A stretch of 64,000 bases of DNA from positions 62,001-126,000 of the forward strand of contig NZ_WNLA01000016.1 in assembly GCF_009720865.1 (NCBI RefSeq), given 5' to 3'. Below are positions 17,566-25,994 of the stretch, piece after piece. Position 1 is the stretch's first letter, and each line of letters starts with the position of its first letter. The notes beneath the pieces were generated by a model, which saw only the letters and a program-made list of their open reading frames with translations, was not told the origin of the DNA and made no database searches. The stretch comes from Pseudoduganella ginsengisoli. GTDB lineage: Bacteria; Pseudomonadota; Gammaproteobacteria; Burkholderiales; Burkholderiaceae_D. The position numbers and the translations under genes were made by a program.

Positions 17566-18885
17566 ATGACCATTCAACAACAAGAGACGACCATCAAGGC
17601 TTTCCGCGCCAGCATTCTGCACTTCACTGCGGATCCTGCGTTCAATGACAATGCGTACAGCTGGTTCGAAGACGGCCTGCTGGTCGTCGACGGCGACCGC
17701 ATCAAGGTGGCCGGAGACTATGACAAACTGAAAGACACGCTGCCGGACGGTACGCAAGTGCGCGATTACCGAGGCAAGGTCATCATGCCGGGCTTTATCG
17801 ATACGCACATCCACTATCCGCAGACCGACATGATCGCGTCGCCGGCGCCTGGCTTGCTGCCCTGGCTGGACACGTACACGTTCCCGACCGAGCGCCAGTT
17901 CAAGGATCCGGAACACGCACGCGGCGTGGCTGATTTCTTCCTGGATGAACTGACCCGTTGCGGCACCACGACCGCAATGGTGTTCTGCACCGTGCATCCG
18001 GAATCCGTCGATGCGTTCTTTTCAGCCAGCGAAGAGCGCAACCTGCGCATGATCGCCGGTAAAGTCATGATGGACCGCCACTGCCCTGACTTCCTGCAAG
18101 ACACGGCGGAATCGGGCGCCCGTGAAAGCGAAGAATTGATCAACCGCTGGCACAACAAGGGCCGTAACCTGTACGCGCTGACGCCGCGTTTCGCGCCAAC
18201 GTCCACCGAGGCGCAAATGCAGCTGTGCGGCGAACTGGCGCAGAAATATTCCGACGTGTTCCTGCAAACCCACGTGGCGGAAAACACGGATGAAGTGGCA
18301 TGGGTGAAATCGCTGTACCCGAACGCCCGCTCCTACCTGGACGTGTATGACCACTACGGCATGCTGCGCCCACGCTCGATGTACGCGCACTGCGTGTGGC
18401 TGGACGACGAAGACCGTGCCCGCATGGCCGCCACCGGCGCCGCCGTGTCGATGTGCGCCACGTCGAACCTGTTCCTAGGCAGCGGCCTGTTCAACTTCGC
18501 GGAAGCGGACAAGCACAAGGTTACGCTGTCGCTGGCAACGGACGTGGGCGGCGGCACGTCGTTCTCGATGCTGCAAACGATGAATGAAACGTACAAAGTG
18601 GCGCGCATGGGCGGCACATACATGCCGGCGCTGCGCATGTTCTACCTGGCCACGCTGGGTGGCGCCCGCTCGCTGCAGCTGGAAGGCACGATCGGCAACT
18701 TCGCGGCCGGCGCGGAAGCCGACTTCGTCGTGCTGGACCCGAAAGCCACGCCGCTGCTGGAGCGCCGCACCACGCGTACCAACAGCCTGGAAGAATTGCT
18801 GTTTGCACTGGCGCTGCTGGGCGACGACCGTACCGTTGCCGCCACCTATGCAGCCGGCAAGCAGGTACACCAGCGCGGCGAGTAA
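17566..18885 (+). CDS. guaD: Guanine deaminase
   Basis: Converts guanine to xanthine and ammonia in the cytosol, feeding the urate pathway. The 439-residue amidohydrolase has the zinc and catalytic motifs in order: PGFIDTHIHYPQ, TPRFAPTSTEAQM, LQTHVAEN, YAHCVWLDD and LATDVGGGTS. The ATG at 17566 (MTIQQQET) is chosen; the frame is open 20 codons further upstream but that extension lacks family similarity. It diverges from the PurF-like gene. Xanthine dehydrogenase, the next enzyme, is not in this window. Confidence 0.93.
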   Translation: MTIQQQETTIKAFRASILHFTADPAFNDNAYSWFEDGLLVVDGDRIKVAGDYDKLKDTLPDGTQVRDYRGKVIMPGFIDTHIHYPQTDMIASPAPGLLPWLDTYTFPTERQFKDPEHARGVADFFLDELTRCGTTTAMVFCTVHPESVDAFFSASEERNLRMIAGKVMMDRHCPDFLQDTAESGARESEELINRWHNKGRNLYALTPRFAPTSTEAQMQLCGELAQKYSDVFLQTHVAENTDEVAWVKSLYPNARSYLDVYDHYGMLRPRSMYAHCVWLDDEDRARMAATGAAVSMCATSNLFLGSGLFNFAEADKHKVTLSLATDVGGGTSFSMLQTMNETYKVARMGGTYMPALRMFYLATLGGARSLQLEGTIGNFAAGAEADFVVLDPKATPLLERRTTRTNSLEELLFALALLGDDRTVAATYAAGKQVHQRGE

Positions 18886-19003
18886 CCGTTATACCACCCG
18901 CCAGCTGAAACGGCAGGGTTTGCTAGCTGTCCGAAAGCCAGATGCCGCCAACGCGCTGAAATGGTAAAAATGCTAAGCTCCGATTTTTTTTCAGGGGCGG
19001 TGC

Positions 19004-19768
19004 ATGAAGCATTTACCGGCAAGGCAGCACGCGGTCATCGACGGGCAGCAACTGGCGTATGGTGTGGCGGGGCACGGTGGTCCTGCCATTGTCTTGATCA
19101 ATGGCGCAGGCGGCCCGATGGAAGGGTGGTTCCGCTTATTCCCCGACGTCGCGCAACTGGCGCAGGTTTTCATGTATGACCGTCCCGGCGTTGGCGCCAG
19201 CGGCAAGCCGGTGGCGCCGCAAACTGCGGAACTGGGTGTGCGCCAGCTGCGCGCACTGTTGAACCAGGCTGGCGTACCCGGGCCGTACCTGCTGGTGGCG
19301 CATTCATTCGGCGGCTTGTATGCGAACTTGTTTGCGCGCCTGCATCCGCAAGATGCCGCCGGCGTGCTGTTTATTGAAGCGGCAGCGCCGGAAGATGTGG
19401 GGGCAATGAAAGCGCACGCCGGCCCGGTCACCCGCATGTTGAATGGATTGCTGAATGTATTCGTGAAGCAGGACGCCAATGGCGAAGTGGCCAACGAAAC
19501 GCAATCCGTCGGGCAAATCCACGCCGCCCCCCCGTTCCCCGTTATCCCCCTCACCGTGTTGTCCGGCGCGAAAACACCGCCTGGCTGGGCGGCTTCCCCT
19601 GCCGCGCTGGCGGCGCGCGAACGCAGCCAGCAGGGCCTGGCGGCATTGTCGCCGCTGGGACGGCGCATCAAGGCACAGGGCAGTGGCCACTTCCCGCAAA
19701 TGTCGGAACCGAAGGCCGTCGTTGATGCGATTGCCGCATTGCTGGAGAGCGCGCGGCAGCGCGTCTGA
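19004..19768 (+). CDS. Alpha/beta hydrolase
   Basis: A 254-residue cytoplasmic hydrolase. The oxyanion region is INGAGGPMEGW, the nucleophile elbow AHSFGG (Ser), and the base His lies in GSGHFPQM near the C-terminus. YDRPGVGASG after strand 4 is typical of the family. No signal peptide. It is a monocistronic gene between guaD and a convergent DUF1003 gene; substrate unknown. Confidence 0.8.
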   Translation: MKHLPARQHAVIDGQQLAYGVAGHGGPAIVLINGAGGPMEGWFRLFPDVAQLAQVFMYDRPGVGASGKPVAPQTAELGVRQLRALLNQAGVPGPYLLVAHSFGGLYANLFARLHPQDAAGVLFIEAAAPEDVGAMKAHAGPVTRMLNGLLNVFVKQDANGEVANETQSVGQIHAAPPFPVIPLTVLSGAKTPPGWAASPAALAARERSQQGLAALSPLGRRIKAQGSGHFPQMSEPKAVVDAIAALLESARQRV

Positions 19769-19906
19769 CGCGGTGCCAGGCACCAGGCGGATTTGCAACT
19801 TTAGTATGGGTATAGCGTTACCGCCTTGCCTCGCACCGGTTAGCAGCCGTCAGCAAGCATGCCGTGCGGGAAGCGGCGCCCACCATCCACCGTCGCCGCC
19901 GGATGG

Positions 19907-20464
19907 TCAGGCAGCCGGCCCTTGCTGCGCCAGCCTGCGCAGCAATTCCAGCTGGTCGTGCTGCATGGACACCAGTTCTGCCCACTGCTTTTCACGCAGT
20001 ACATCGATCTTTTGATGCAGCAGCATGATTTCCAGTTCCGCCTTCAGATTCACTTCGTAGTCGTGTTCCGCATTGTCGCGGTCTTTTTGGCCTTGCCGGT
20101 TTTGCGACATCAGCAGCACCGGCGCCTGCACGGCCGCCAGCATGGACAGCATCAGGTTCAACAGGATGTACGGAAAAGGGTCGAATGGCTGCTGTCCGAT
20201 GCGTGTCAGCAGGAAGGAATTGACGGCAGTCCAGCCCACCATCACGGTACTGAACACGGCGATAAACGCCCATGAACCGCCAAAGCGCGCCACCGCGTCG
20301 GCAGCACGCTCACCCAGGCTCAATTGTTCTTCCTGCGCGCGTACCGTATTGCGGGCAATATGGCGCCGGCCGGCGGTACGGCGCAGCACATGCTGGCTTA
20401 ATTCATCGAGGGACTCGTATGGAACGCCCAGCAATTCCCTGGACAAGTCTTCATGGTTTTTCAT
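19907..20464 (-). CDS. DUF1003 membrane protein
   Basis: A 185-residue protein of the DUF1003 family: two close transmembrane helices (GGSWAFIAVFSTVMVGWTAV and YILLNLMLSMLAAVQAPVLL, about 62-120), followed by the conserved RDNAEHDYEVNLKAELEI and a cytoplasmic coiled-coil tail. Function unknown, possibly magnesium or cation related. It diverges from the acyl-CoA synthetase/acetyltransferase gene, and an FNR-type box lies between the two starts, 73-78 bases from each. Confidence 0.85.
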   Translation of the reverse strand: MKNHEDLSRELLGVPYESLDELSQHVLRRTAGRRHIARNTVRAQEEQLSLGERAADAVARFGGSWAFIAVFSTVMVGWTAVNSFLLTRIGQQPFDPFPYILLNLMLSMLAAVQAPVLLMSQNRQGQKDRDNAEHDYEVNLKAELEIMLLHQKIDVLREKQWAELVSMQHDQLELLRRLAQQGPAA

Positions 20465-20535
20465 TGGTTTCCCCTGGCAGATATGCCTGCCATCATAGCG
20501 CCAGCGATATAACGAAAGCCAAATTTATTATTAAT

Positions 20536-20549
20536 TTGATCGTGATCAA
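20536..20549. promoter_or_regulatory. FNR/ANR-type box
   Basis: TTGATCGTGATCAA matches the FNR consensus TTGAT-N4-ATCAA exactly. Its centre is 73 bases before the ATG of the acyl-CoA synthetase/acetyltransferase gene and 78 before the DUF1003 start, so either or both divergent genes could be under oxygen control. Confidence 0.7.
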
Positions 20550-20615
20550 GTTGTGCGGATGCATTTGGCGTAGTGCGCGGTTACTGTGTTGATGAACGGT
20601 ATCCTTGGAGCATGT

Positions 20616-23279
20616 ATGACCATCCGCAATCTTCACTATTTCTTTTCACCGAAGTCGGTCGCCGTGATCGGCGCAACGGACCGCGCCGCCAGCGTGGGCG
20701 CCACTGTGATGCGCAATGTGCTGCAGGGCGGTTATGAAGGCGAACTGTATCCGGTCAATCCCCATCACGACGAAGTCGCGGGCGTGCCGTGCTACCGGAA
20801 CCTCGACCGGTTGCCGCAGGCGCCGGAACTGGCCGTGATTTGCACGCCGCCCGCCACGGTGCCGGCGCTGGTGGCGCAACTGGGCGCGCTGGGAACGCGC
20901 GCAGTGATCGTCATGACGGCTGGGCTGGATGCGCCGGCAAAGCAGGGCGGCACGACGTTGCGCCAGGCCATGCTGGACGCGGCAAAGCCGCATGTGCTGC
21001 GCATCCTGGGACCGAACTGCGTTGGCTTGCTGTCGCCCCGTGCACGCCTGAACGCCAGCTTTGCGCCTGCCCAGGCGCTGCCGGGGCGCATCGCGTTTGT
21101 GTCGCAGTCGGGCGCCATGGTGACGGCCATGCTGGACTGGGCCGGCGCGCGCGGCATCGGTTTTTCTTCCTTTGTGTCGCTGGGTGACTGCACCGACGTC
21201 GATGTCGGCGACATGCTTGATTACCTGGCCGGCGATCCGGAAACGCAAGCGGTCATGCTGTACCTGGAAGGCGTGGGCGACGCAGCAAAATTCATGACAG
21301 CCGCGCGGGCTGCCGCGCGCTGCAAGCCGGTTGTGGTGTTAAAGGCAGGCAGTGCGCCGGAGGGGGCGCGGGCCGCGGCCACCCACACCGGCGCACTGGC
21401 AGGCGCGGACCTGGTATGCGACGCGGCCATCCGCCGCGCCGGCATGCTGCGCGTGCATACAGCCGAAGCGCTGTTCGAGGCGGCGGAAACGCTGGCGCGC
21501 ACACGGCCGCTGCGCGGCGAGCGGCTGGGCATCATTACCAATGGCGGCGGGCTGGGCGTTCTGGCTGCCGATGCGCTGGCGGCAGGAGGCGGCAAGCTGG
21601 CCGTGCCGGGACCGGACTTGCTGGCGCGCCTCAGCGCGGGCCTGCCTGCCACGTGGTCGCACGCCAATCCGGTCGATATCATCGGCGATGCGCCTGCCGA
21701 GCGCTATGCTCACGCGCTGCAAGCCATGCTCGATAGCGATGATACGGATGCGGTCTTGATGCTGCATGCGCCGACGGCCATTGTGCCGAGTGTGGAAATT
21801 GCCCGCCTGGTGGCGCCGATGGCGCGCAGCGCCGGCAAGCCGGTCCTGTTTTGCTGGATGGGCGGCGTGTCGGTTGCCGCGGCGCGTGGCGTCTGTGGCG
21901 GGGCGGGCCTGCCGGTCTTCGACACGCCGGAAACCGCAGTGGACGCCTTCCTGCAGCAAGTGGGCTATGCGCGCAACCAGCGCCTGTTGATGGAAGCGCC
22001 GCCGGCCATGCATGGCTCCGAAGTCGATGCCGCCACGGCGCGCGCGCTGGTGCGGCGGCTGCTGGCCGAAGGCACGGAAGTCGTGCCGGAAGCGGAAGCC
22101 AAGGCGATCCTGGCGGCGTATGGCATCCCCGCGGTGGAAACCCGCATTGCCCACAATGTGGATGAAGCGCTGGCGGCGGCGCAGGCAATTGGTTATCCGG
22201 TCGCCGTCAAACTGCGCTCACCGGACGTGACGCACAAGTCCGACGTGGGCGGCGTGGTGCTGGATGTGGCGGGGCCGCAGGCGCTGCGGGTTGCGCTGGA
22301 CGCCATCGCCAGCCGGCTGGCGCGGCAATTGCCGCACGCGCGTCTTGACGGCTATACCGTGCAAGCCATGGTGCAGCGCCCGGCCGCGCGCGAACTGTTT
22401 GCCGGCATTGCCACCGATCCGGTGTTCGGGCCGGTGGTGCTGTTTGGCCATGGCGGCATTGCAGTGGAAGCCATTGGCGACCGTGCCGTGGCGTTGCCGC
22501 CTTTGAACCGCGTGCTGGCGGGTGACCTGGTCAGCCGCACGCAGGTGGCCAAGCTGCTGGGGCAGGTACGCCAATGGCCGCCTGCAGACCTCGATGCGCT
22601 GTGCGATGCGCTGGTGCGGGTGGGGCAATTGGCAGCCGATATTCCAGAAATCGCCGAGATGGATATCAACCCGCTGTTGGCCGATGCGGACGGCGTGCTG
22701 GCGCTCGATGCCCGCATCCGCCTGGACGCGGCACGCGGCGGCAAGCTGGCGATCACGCCCTATCCACGGTACCTGGCGCGGCGCCACCAGTGGCAGGGCG
22801 AAACCATTGAGATACGGCCGATCCGCCCCGAAGACGGCGCGGCGCACCTGGCGTTTTTCCGCGCGCTCACGGCGGAAGACGTGCATTACAGGATGTTCAC
22901 GTCGGTCGCATCGCTGTCGCCGTCGCAGTTGGCGCGCTTTACACAAATCGATTACGCCCGCGAGATGGCGCTGGTGGCCGTGGCGGAACGCGGCGGCGTG
23001 GCCCAAACCCTGGGCGTGGCGCGCGTGGTGGCGGACCCCGACCATATGGAAGGCGAGTTTGCCGTCATCGTGCGTTCCGACCTGAAAGGGCAGGGCCTGG
23101 GCCGGTTGCTGATGGAGCGCCTGATCGACTACGCGCGCGCCAGCGGCCTGCAAGTGCTGACGGGCATGACGCTGCCTGACAATGAACGCTTGCTGGCGCT
23201 GGCGCGCGCGCTGGGATTTAAAGCCAGTCCTGTGCAGGATGGCGCGGTGCAGTTGCGGTTGCAACTGCAAGCCCGCTAA
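20616..23279 (+). CDS. ADP-forming acyl-CoA synthetase fused to GNAT acetyltransferase (Pat-like)
   Basis: An 887-residue fusion. Residues about 1-230 form the CoA-binding domain (YFFSPKSVAVIGATDRA), 240-450 the ligase-CoA domain, 480-690 an ATP-grasp domain (AVKLRSPDVTHKSDVGGVVL), and about 715-875 a GNAT domain with the acetyl-CoA signature KGQGLGR. Such proteins acetylate lysines of acetyl-CoA synthetase and other enzymes, sensing acetyl-CoA or energy status, and may be catalytically silent in the ligase part. The ATG at 20616 has GGAG five bases upstream. It heads the low-oxygen island, downstream of a perfect FNR box. Confidence 0.87.
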   Translation: MTIRNLHYFFSPKSVAVIGATDRAASVGATVMRNVLQGGYEGELYPVNPHHDEVAGVPCYRNLDRLPQAPELAVICTPPATVPALVAQLGALGTRAVIVMTAGLDAPAKQGGTTLRQAMLDAAKPHVLRILGPNCVGLLSPRARLNASFAPAQALPGRIAFVSQSGAMVTAMLDWAGARGIGFSSFVSLGDCTDVDVGDMLDYLAGDPETQAVMLYLEGVGDAAKFMTAARAAARCKPVVVLKAGSAPEGARAAATHTGALAGADLVCDAAIRRAGMLRVHTAEALFEAAETLARTRPLRGERLGIITNGGGLGVLAADALAAGGGKLAVPGPDLLARLSAGLPATWSHANPVDIIGDAPAERYAHALQAMLDSDDTDAVLMLHAPTAIVPSVEIARLVAPMARSAGKPVLFCWMGGVSVAAARGVCGGAGLPVFDTPETAVDAFLQQVGYARNQRLLMEAPPAMHGSEVDAATARALVRRLLAEGTEVVPEAEAKAILAAYGIPAVETRIAHNVDEALAAAQAIGYPVAVKLRSPDVTHKSDVGGVVLDVAGPQALRVALDAIASRLARQLPHARLDGYTVQAMVQRPAARELFAGIATDPVFGPVVLFGHGGIAVEAIGDRAVALPPLNRVLAGDLVSRTQVAKLLGQVRQWPPADLDALCDALVRVGQLAADIPEIAEMDINPLLADADGVLALDARIRLDAARGGKLAITPYPRYLARRHQWQGETIEIRPIRPEDGAAHLAFFRALTAEDVHYRMFTSVASLSPSQLARFTQIDYAREMALVAVAERGGVAQTLGVARVVADPDHMEGEFAVIVRSDLKGQGLGRLLMERLIDYARASGLQVLTGMTLPDNERLLALARALGFKASPVQDGAVQLRLQLQAR

Positions 23280-23312
23280 CAGGCTGCGAGGTGCCGATAA
23301 ATTCATCAATGA

Positions 23313-23328
23313 TTTGACGCCGGTCAAA
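23313..23328. promoter_or_regulatory. FNR/CRP-family palindrome upstream of the alcohol dehydrogenase
   Basis: TTTGACGCCGGTCAAA, a perfect palindrome of form TTTGAC-N4-GTCAAA, close to the FNR/DNR consensus. Centred 76 bases before the dehydrogenase ATG, nearly the same spacing as the box at 20536. Confidence 0.55.
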
Positions 23329-23396
23329 TTGTGCTACTGACTTGGCGGCACGGTGGGACTACCTTGGATGACATACCAGCCATCAGGGAGGCCACC

Positions 23397-24449
23397 ATGC
23401 AAGCACTAGTCTATGAAGGTCCAGGACGTCCCATATTGAAAGACAAACCAATGCCGCAACTGGCGGCGCCTTCCGACGCCATCATCCGCATCACGCACAC
23501 GACAATTTGCGGCACCGATTTGCACATATTGAAGGGCGACGTGGCGGACTGCCTGCCAGGCACGACACTGGGCCATGAAGGCGTCGGCATTGTTGAACAG
23601 GTGGGCGACGCGGTCCGCAATTTCCGCGCCGGCGACCACGTGTTAATTTCCTGCATCACGTCGTGCGGCACTTGTGAAAACTGCCGCAAAGGCATGTACT
23701 CGCATTGCGCCAGCGGCGGCTGGCTCCTGGGGCACCGCATCGATGGCACGCAGGCGGAATATGTAAGAATTCCGCACGCCGACACCAGCCTGCATCACAT
23801 ACCGGATGGGGCGCACGAAGAAGCGCTGGTCATGCTGAGCGATATTTTGCCGACGGGTTTCGAATGCGGCGTCTTGAATGGCAAGATCCAGCCGGGCGGT
23901 ACGGTCGCCATCGTCGGCGCAGGACCGATTGGCCTGGCGGCGCTGATGACAGCGCAATTCTTTGCCCCGGCTGACATCATCATGGTGGACGTCGATGAAC
24001 ACCGGCTGGCGGTCAGCCGCCGGTTCGGCGCCACGCACACGGTGCGGGCGGTGGGGCGTGCGGCGGAAATGGCGGTGCTGGAACTGACTGGCGGGCGCGG
24101 CGTCGATACCGCCATTGAAGCAGTCGGCATTGCCGCCACGTTTGAGCTGTGCACGGCCATCATTGCCGCTGGCGGGACCGTGGCCAACGTCGGTGTCCAT
24201 GGCGGCAAGGCCGAACTGGATCTCGCGCGGCTGTGGTCGCACAACATCACGATCACCACGCGGCTGGTCGATACAGCCGTGATCCCGCAATTGCTGAAGG
24301 CCGTGCAATCGAAGCGCATCGACCCCTCCACTTTGATTACCCACCGCTATACGCTGGAAGAAATCGGCGATGCCTATGCCACGTTCGGCGACGCCGCCCG
24401 GACGGGCGCACTGAAAGTCATCATTACGCCGCAGGGAGCGCCGGCATGA
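23397..24449 (+). CDS. Zinc-dependent alcohol dehydrogenase family protein
   Basis: A 350-residue medium-chain dehydrogenase. The catalytic zinc site is ICGTDLH and GHEGVG; the structural zinc is held by CGTCENCRKGMYSHC; the NAD-binding turn is VGAGPIGLAAL. The family oxidises or reduces short-chain alcohols and aldehydes, useful for redox balance when oxygen is low. The ATG at 23397 is supported by GGGAGG five bases upstream. The stop overlaps the next gene's start (ATGA), so the two are translationally coupled. An FNR-like palindrome lies upstream. Confidence 0.88.
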   Translation: MQALVYEGPGRPILKDKPMPQLAAPSDAIIRITHTTICGTDLHILKGDVADCLPGTTLGHEGVGIVEQVGDAVRNFRAGDHVLISCITSCGTCENCRKGMYSHCASGGWLLGHRIDGTQAEYVRIPHADTSLHHIPDGAHEEALVMLSDILPTGFECGVLNGKIQPGGTVAIVGAGPIGLAALMTAQFFAPADIIMVDVDEHRLAVSRRFGATHTVRAVGRAAEMAVLELTGGRGVDTAIEAVGIAATFELCTAIIAAGGTVANVGVHGGKAELDLARLWSHNITITTRLVDTAVIPQLLKAVQSKRIDPSTLITHRYTLEEIGDAYATFGDAARTGALKVIITPQGAPA

Positions 24450-24850
24450 CTATCCTGACTATGGCGGGCATGCTGGCGGCAGCCGGCGCCGGCCTGCTGG
24501 CTGCCTCCATGCACGCCGGCGCTGCCGGTGTGGTCTATGCCAGCGGAGGCATCGGTGTCGAGGAGCGCGCTGTACTGGAGTCGGCGCGCAGTGAATTCAA
24601 CTTGCGCATGACGTTTGCCAGCAAGGGCAGCGGTGAATACCGTGCCGATGTCAACGTGGAAATCCGCGCCATCCAGGCGCCCGGCAACCCAGTCGTACTC
24701 AAGGCCGATAACACGGGACCGCTGTTTTATGCCAGTTTGCCCCCGGGCCGGTATGAAGTCAAAGCGCAGTCCGGAGGGCAGCAGCAGGCAAGGCACGTGG
24801 TGCTGCCGCAGCGCGGTGCACTGCAGGCGTATTTCTATTGGAGCGACTAA
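24446..24850 (+). CDS. Small exported carboxypeptidase-regulatory-like protein
   Basis: A 134-residue protein overlapping the dehydrogenase stop by four bases. The N-terminus is hydrophobic (MAGMLAAAGAGLLAASMHAGA), consistent with a signal peptide. The mature part alternates strands (YRADVNVEIRAI, LPPGRYEVKAQSGG) and resembles a single carboxypeptidase-regulatory/DUF4198-like beta domain. Function unknown. The coupling implies it is co-expressed under the same presumed low-oxygen control. Confidence 0.65.
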   Translation: MTILTMAGMLAAAGAGLLAASMHAGAAGVVYASGGIGVEERAVLESARSEFNLRMTFASKGSGEYRADVNVEIRAIQAPGNPVVLKADNTGPLFYASLPPGRYEVKAQSGGQQQARHVVLPQRGALQAYFYWSD

Positions 24851-24927
24851 TCGAGTAACTAAGCGGGTGGCCGCGTGCCGGGCGCGGACTCCCTTCCCAT
24901 GACCAGACCGGCGTACAGGAGGAAAAA

Positions 24928-25377
24928 ATGTCTAATCAACTGATGAATATCGACCCGTTTAGCGATCTGGCACGCTTCGATCCATTTCGCGGTCTGGATG
25001 AGCTATTCCGTGACGTGCGCACGATGCCGATGCGCTGGGATGCCGAGGCAGGACAACCGATCAAGCTGGACGTCAGCGAAAACGAGCAGGCGTACACCGT
25101 GAAGGCGGAAATTCCCGGTGTGAAAAAAGAAGACATCAAAATCGACGTGGCGGGCAATCGTGTCACCATCAGTGCGCAAATGCAGCGCGAGACGGAAGAC
25201 AAGAAAGACGGCACGGTGATCCGCCGTGAACGCTTCGTTGGGCAGCAGTACCGCAGTTTCGCGTTGGCCCAGGACGTTGATGACGCCAAGGCCGAGGCCC
25301 GCTATGAAGCCGGCATATTGGAACTGAAATTGCCGAAGAAGGCTCCCGGCGGCAGCCGCAAAGTGACGGTCAGCTGA
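24928..25377 (+). CDS. Small heat shock protein (Hsp20/alpha-crystallin)
   Basis: A 149-residue holdase chaperone. The alpha-crystallin domain runs from about 45 to 145, with AEIPGVKKEDIKIDV, the family's FALAQDVD loop and ARYEAGILELKLPKK, ending in a short tail without the usual I-x-I. A strong AGGAGG precedes the ATG. The quinone reductase gene starts eight bases after its stop. Confidence 0.93.
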   Translation: MSNQLMNIDPFSDLARFDPFRGLDELFRDVRTMPMRWDAEAGQPIKLDVSENEQAYTVKAEIPGVKKEDIKIDVAGNRVTISAQMQRETEDKKDGTVIRRERFVGQQYRSFALAQDVDDAKAEARYEAGILELKLPKKAPGGSRKVTVS

Positions 25378-25385
25378 GGCGCCTT

Positions 25386-25982
25386 GTGAACAGCCACACG
25401 CAGCGCATCGTCATCATTGAAGGCCACCCGGACCCGGGCGCACGCCATTTTTGCCATGCGCTGGCTGATGCTTACCAGGCCGGTGCGCTGGAGGCGGGAC
25501 ATGCCGTTACCCGGTTTGACGCTGCGCGGCTGGATTTTCCGCTGCTGCGCAGCCAGCACGATTGGGAGCATGGGGCAACGCCCGCAGCCCTGGTCCCGCT
25601 GCAGCAAGCCATTGCGGACGCGAGCCACGTGGTCCTGGTATTCCCGCTGTGGCTGGGCGATATGCCGGCCTTGGTCAAAGCGCTGCTGGAACAGGTGGCG
25701 CGTCCCGGCTTTGCATTCAAGGGAGAGGGCGGCAATCCTTTTGCCCACAAGGCGCTGGCGGGGCGCAGTGCGCGCGTGGTGGTGACCATGGGCATGCCCG
25801 CCGAGGTTTACCGCTGGTATTTCATGGCCCATGCAGTGCGCTCGCTGGAACGCAACATCCTCGGCTTTGTCGGCATTGCTCCCGTGCGCCGTACGCTGAT
25901 CGGCATGGTGGGTAATCTCGATGCCGGCCGCGCACAGCGCTGGCTGGCGCGCATGCGCGCGCTGGGGGCATCCGGGCAATAA
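25386..25982 (+). CDS. NAD(P)H:quinone oxidoreductase family flavoprotein
   Basis: A 198-residue flavodoxin-fold enzyme of the NQO1/KefF/MdaB group, reducing quinones or flavins with NAD(P)H. EGHPDPGARHFCHALADAY forms the FMN phosphate loop region and VFPLWLGDMPALVKALLEQ is the family signature. It begins with GTG at 25386, with GAGG six bases before. It follows Hsp20 by eight bases and converges with the globin-coupled cyclic di-GMP gene. Confidence 0.8.
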   Translation: MNSHTQRIVIIEGHPDPGARHFCHALADAYQAGALEAGHAVTRFDAARLDFPLLRSQHDWEHGATPAALVPLQQAIADASHVVLVFPLWLGDMPALVKALLEQVARPGFAFKGEGGNPFAHKALAGRSARVVVTMGMPAEVYRWYFMAHAVRSLERNILGFVGIAPVRRTLIGMVGNLDAGRAQRWLARMRALGASGQ

Positions 25983-25994
25983 CGCTGGCCGCCG

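Noticed and set aside
22218..23327. Minus-strand open frame (369 codons) opposite the acyl-CoA synthetase C-terminus
   Set aside because: Antisense shadow, no motif; the plus frame has ATP-grasp and GNAT motifs.
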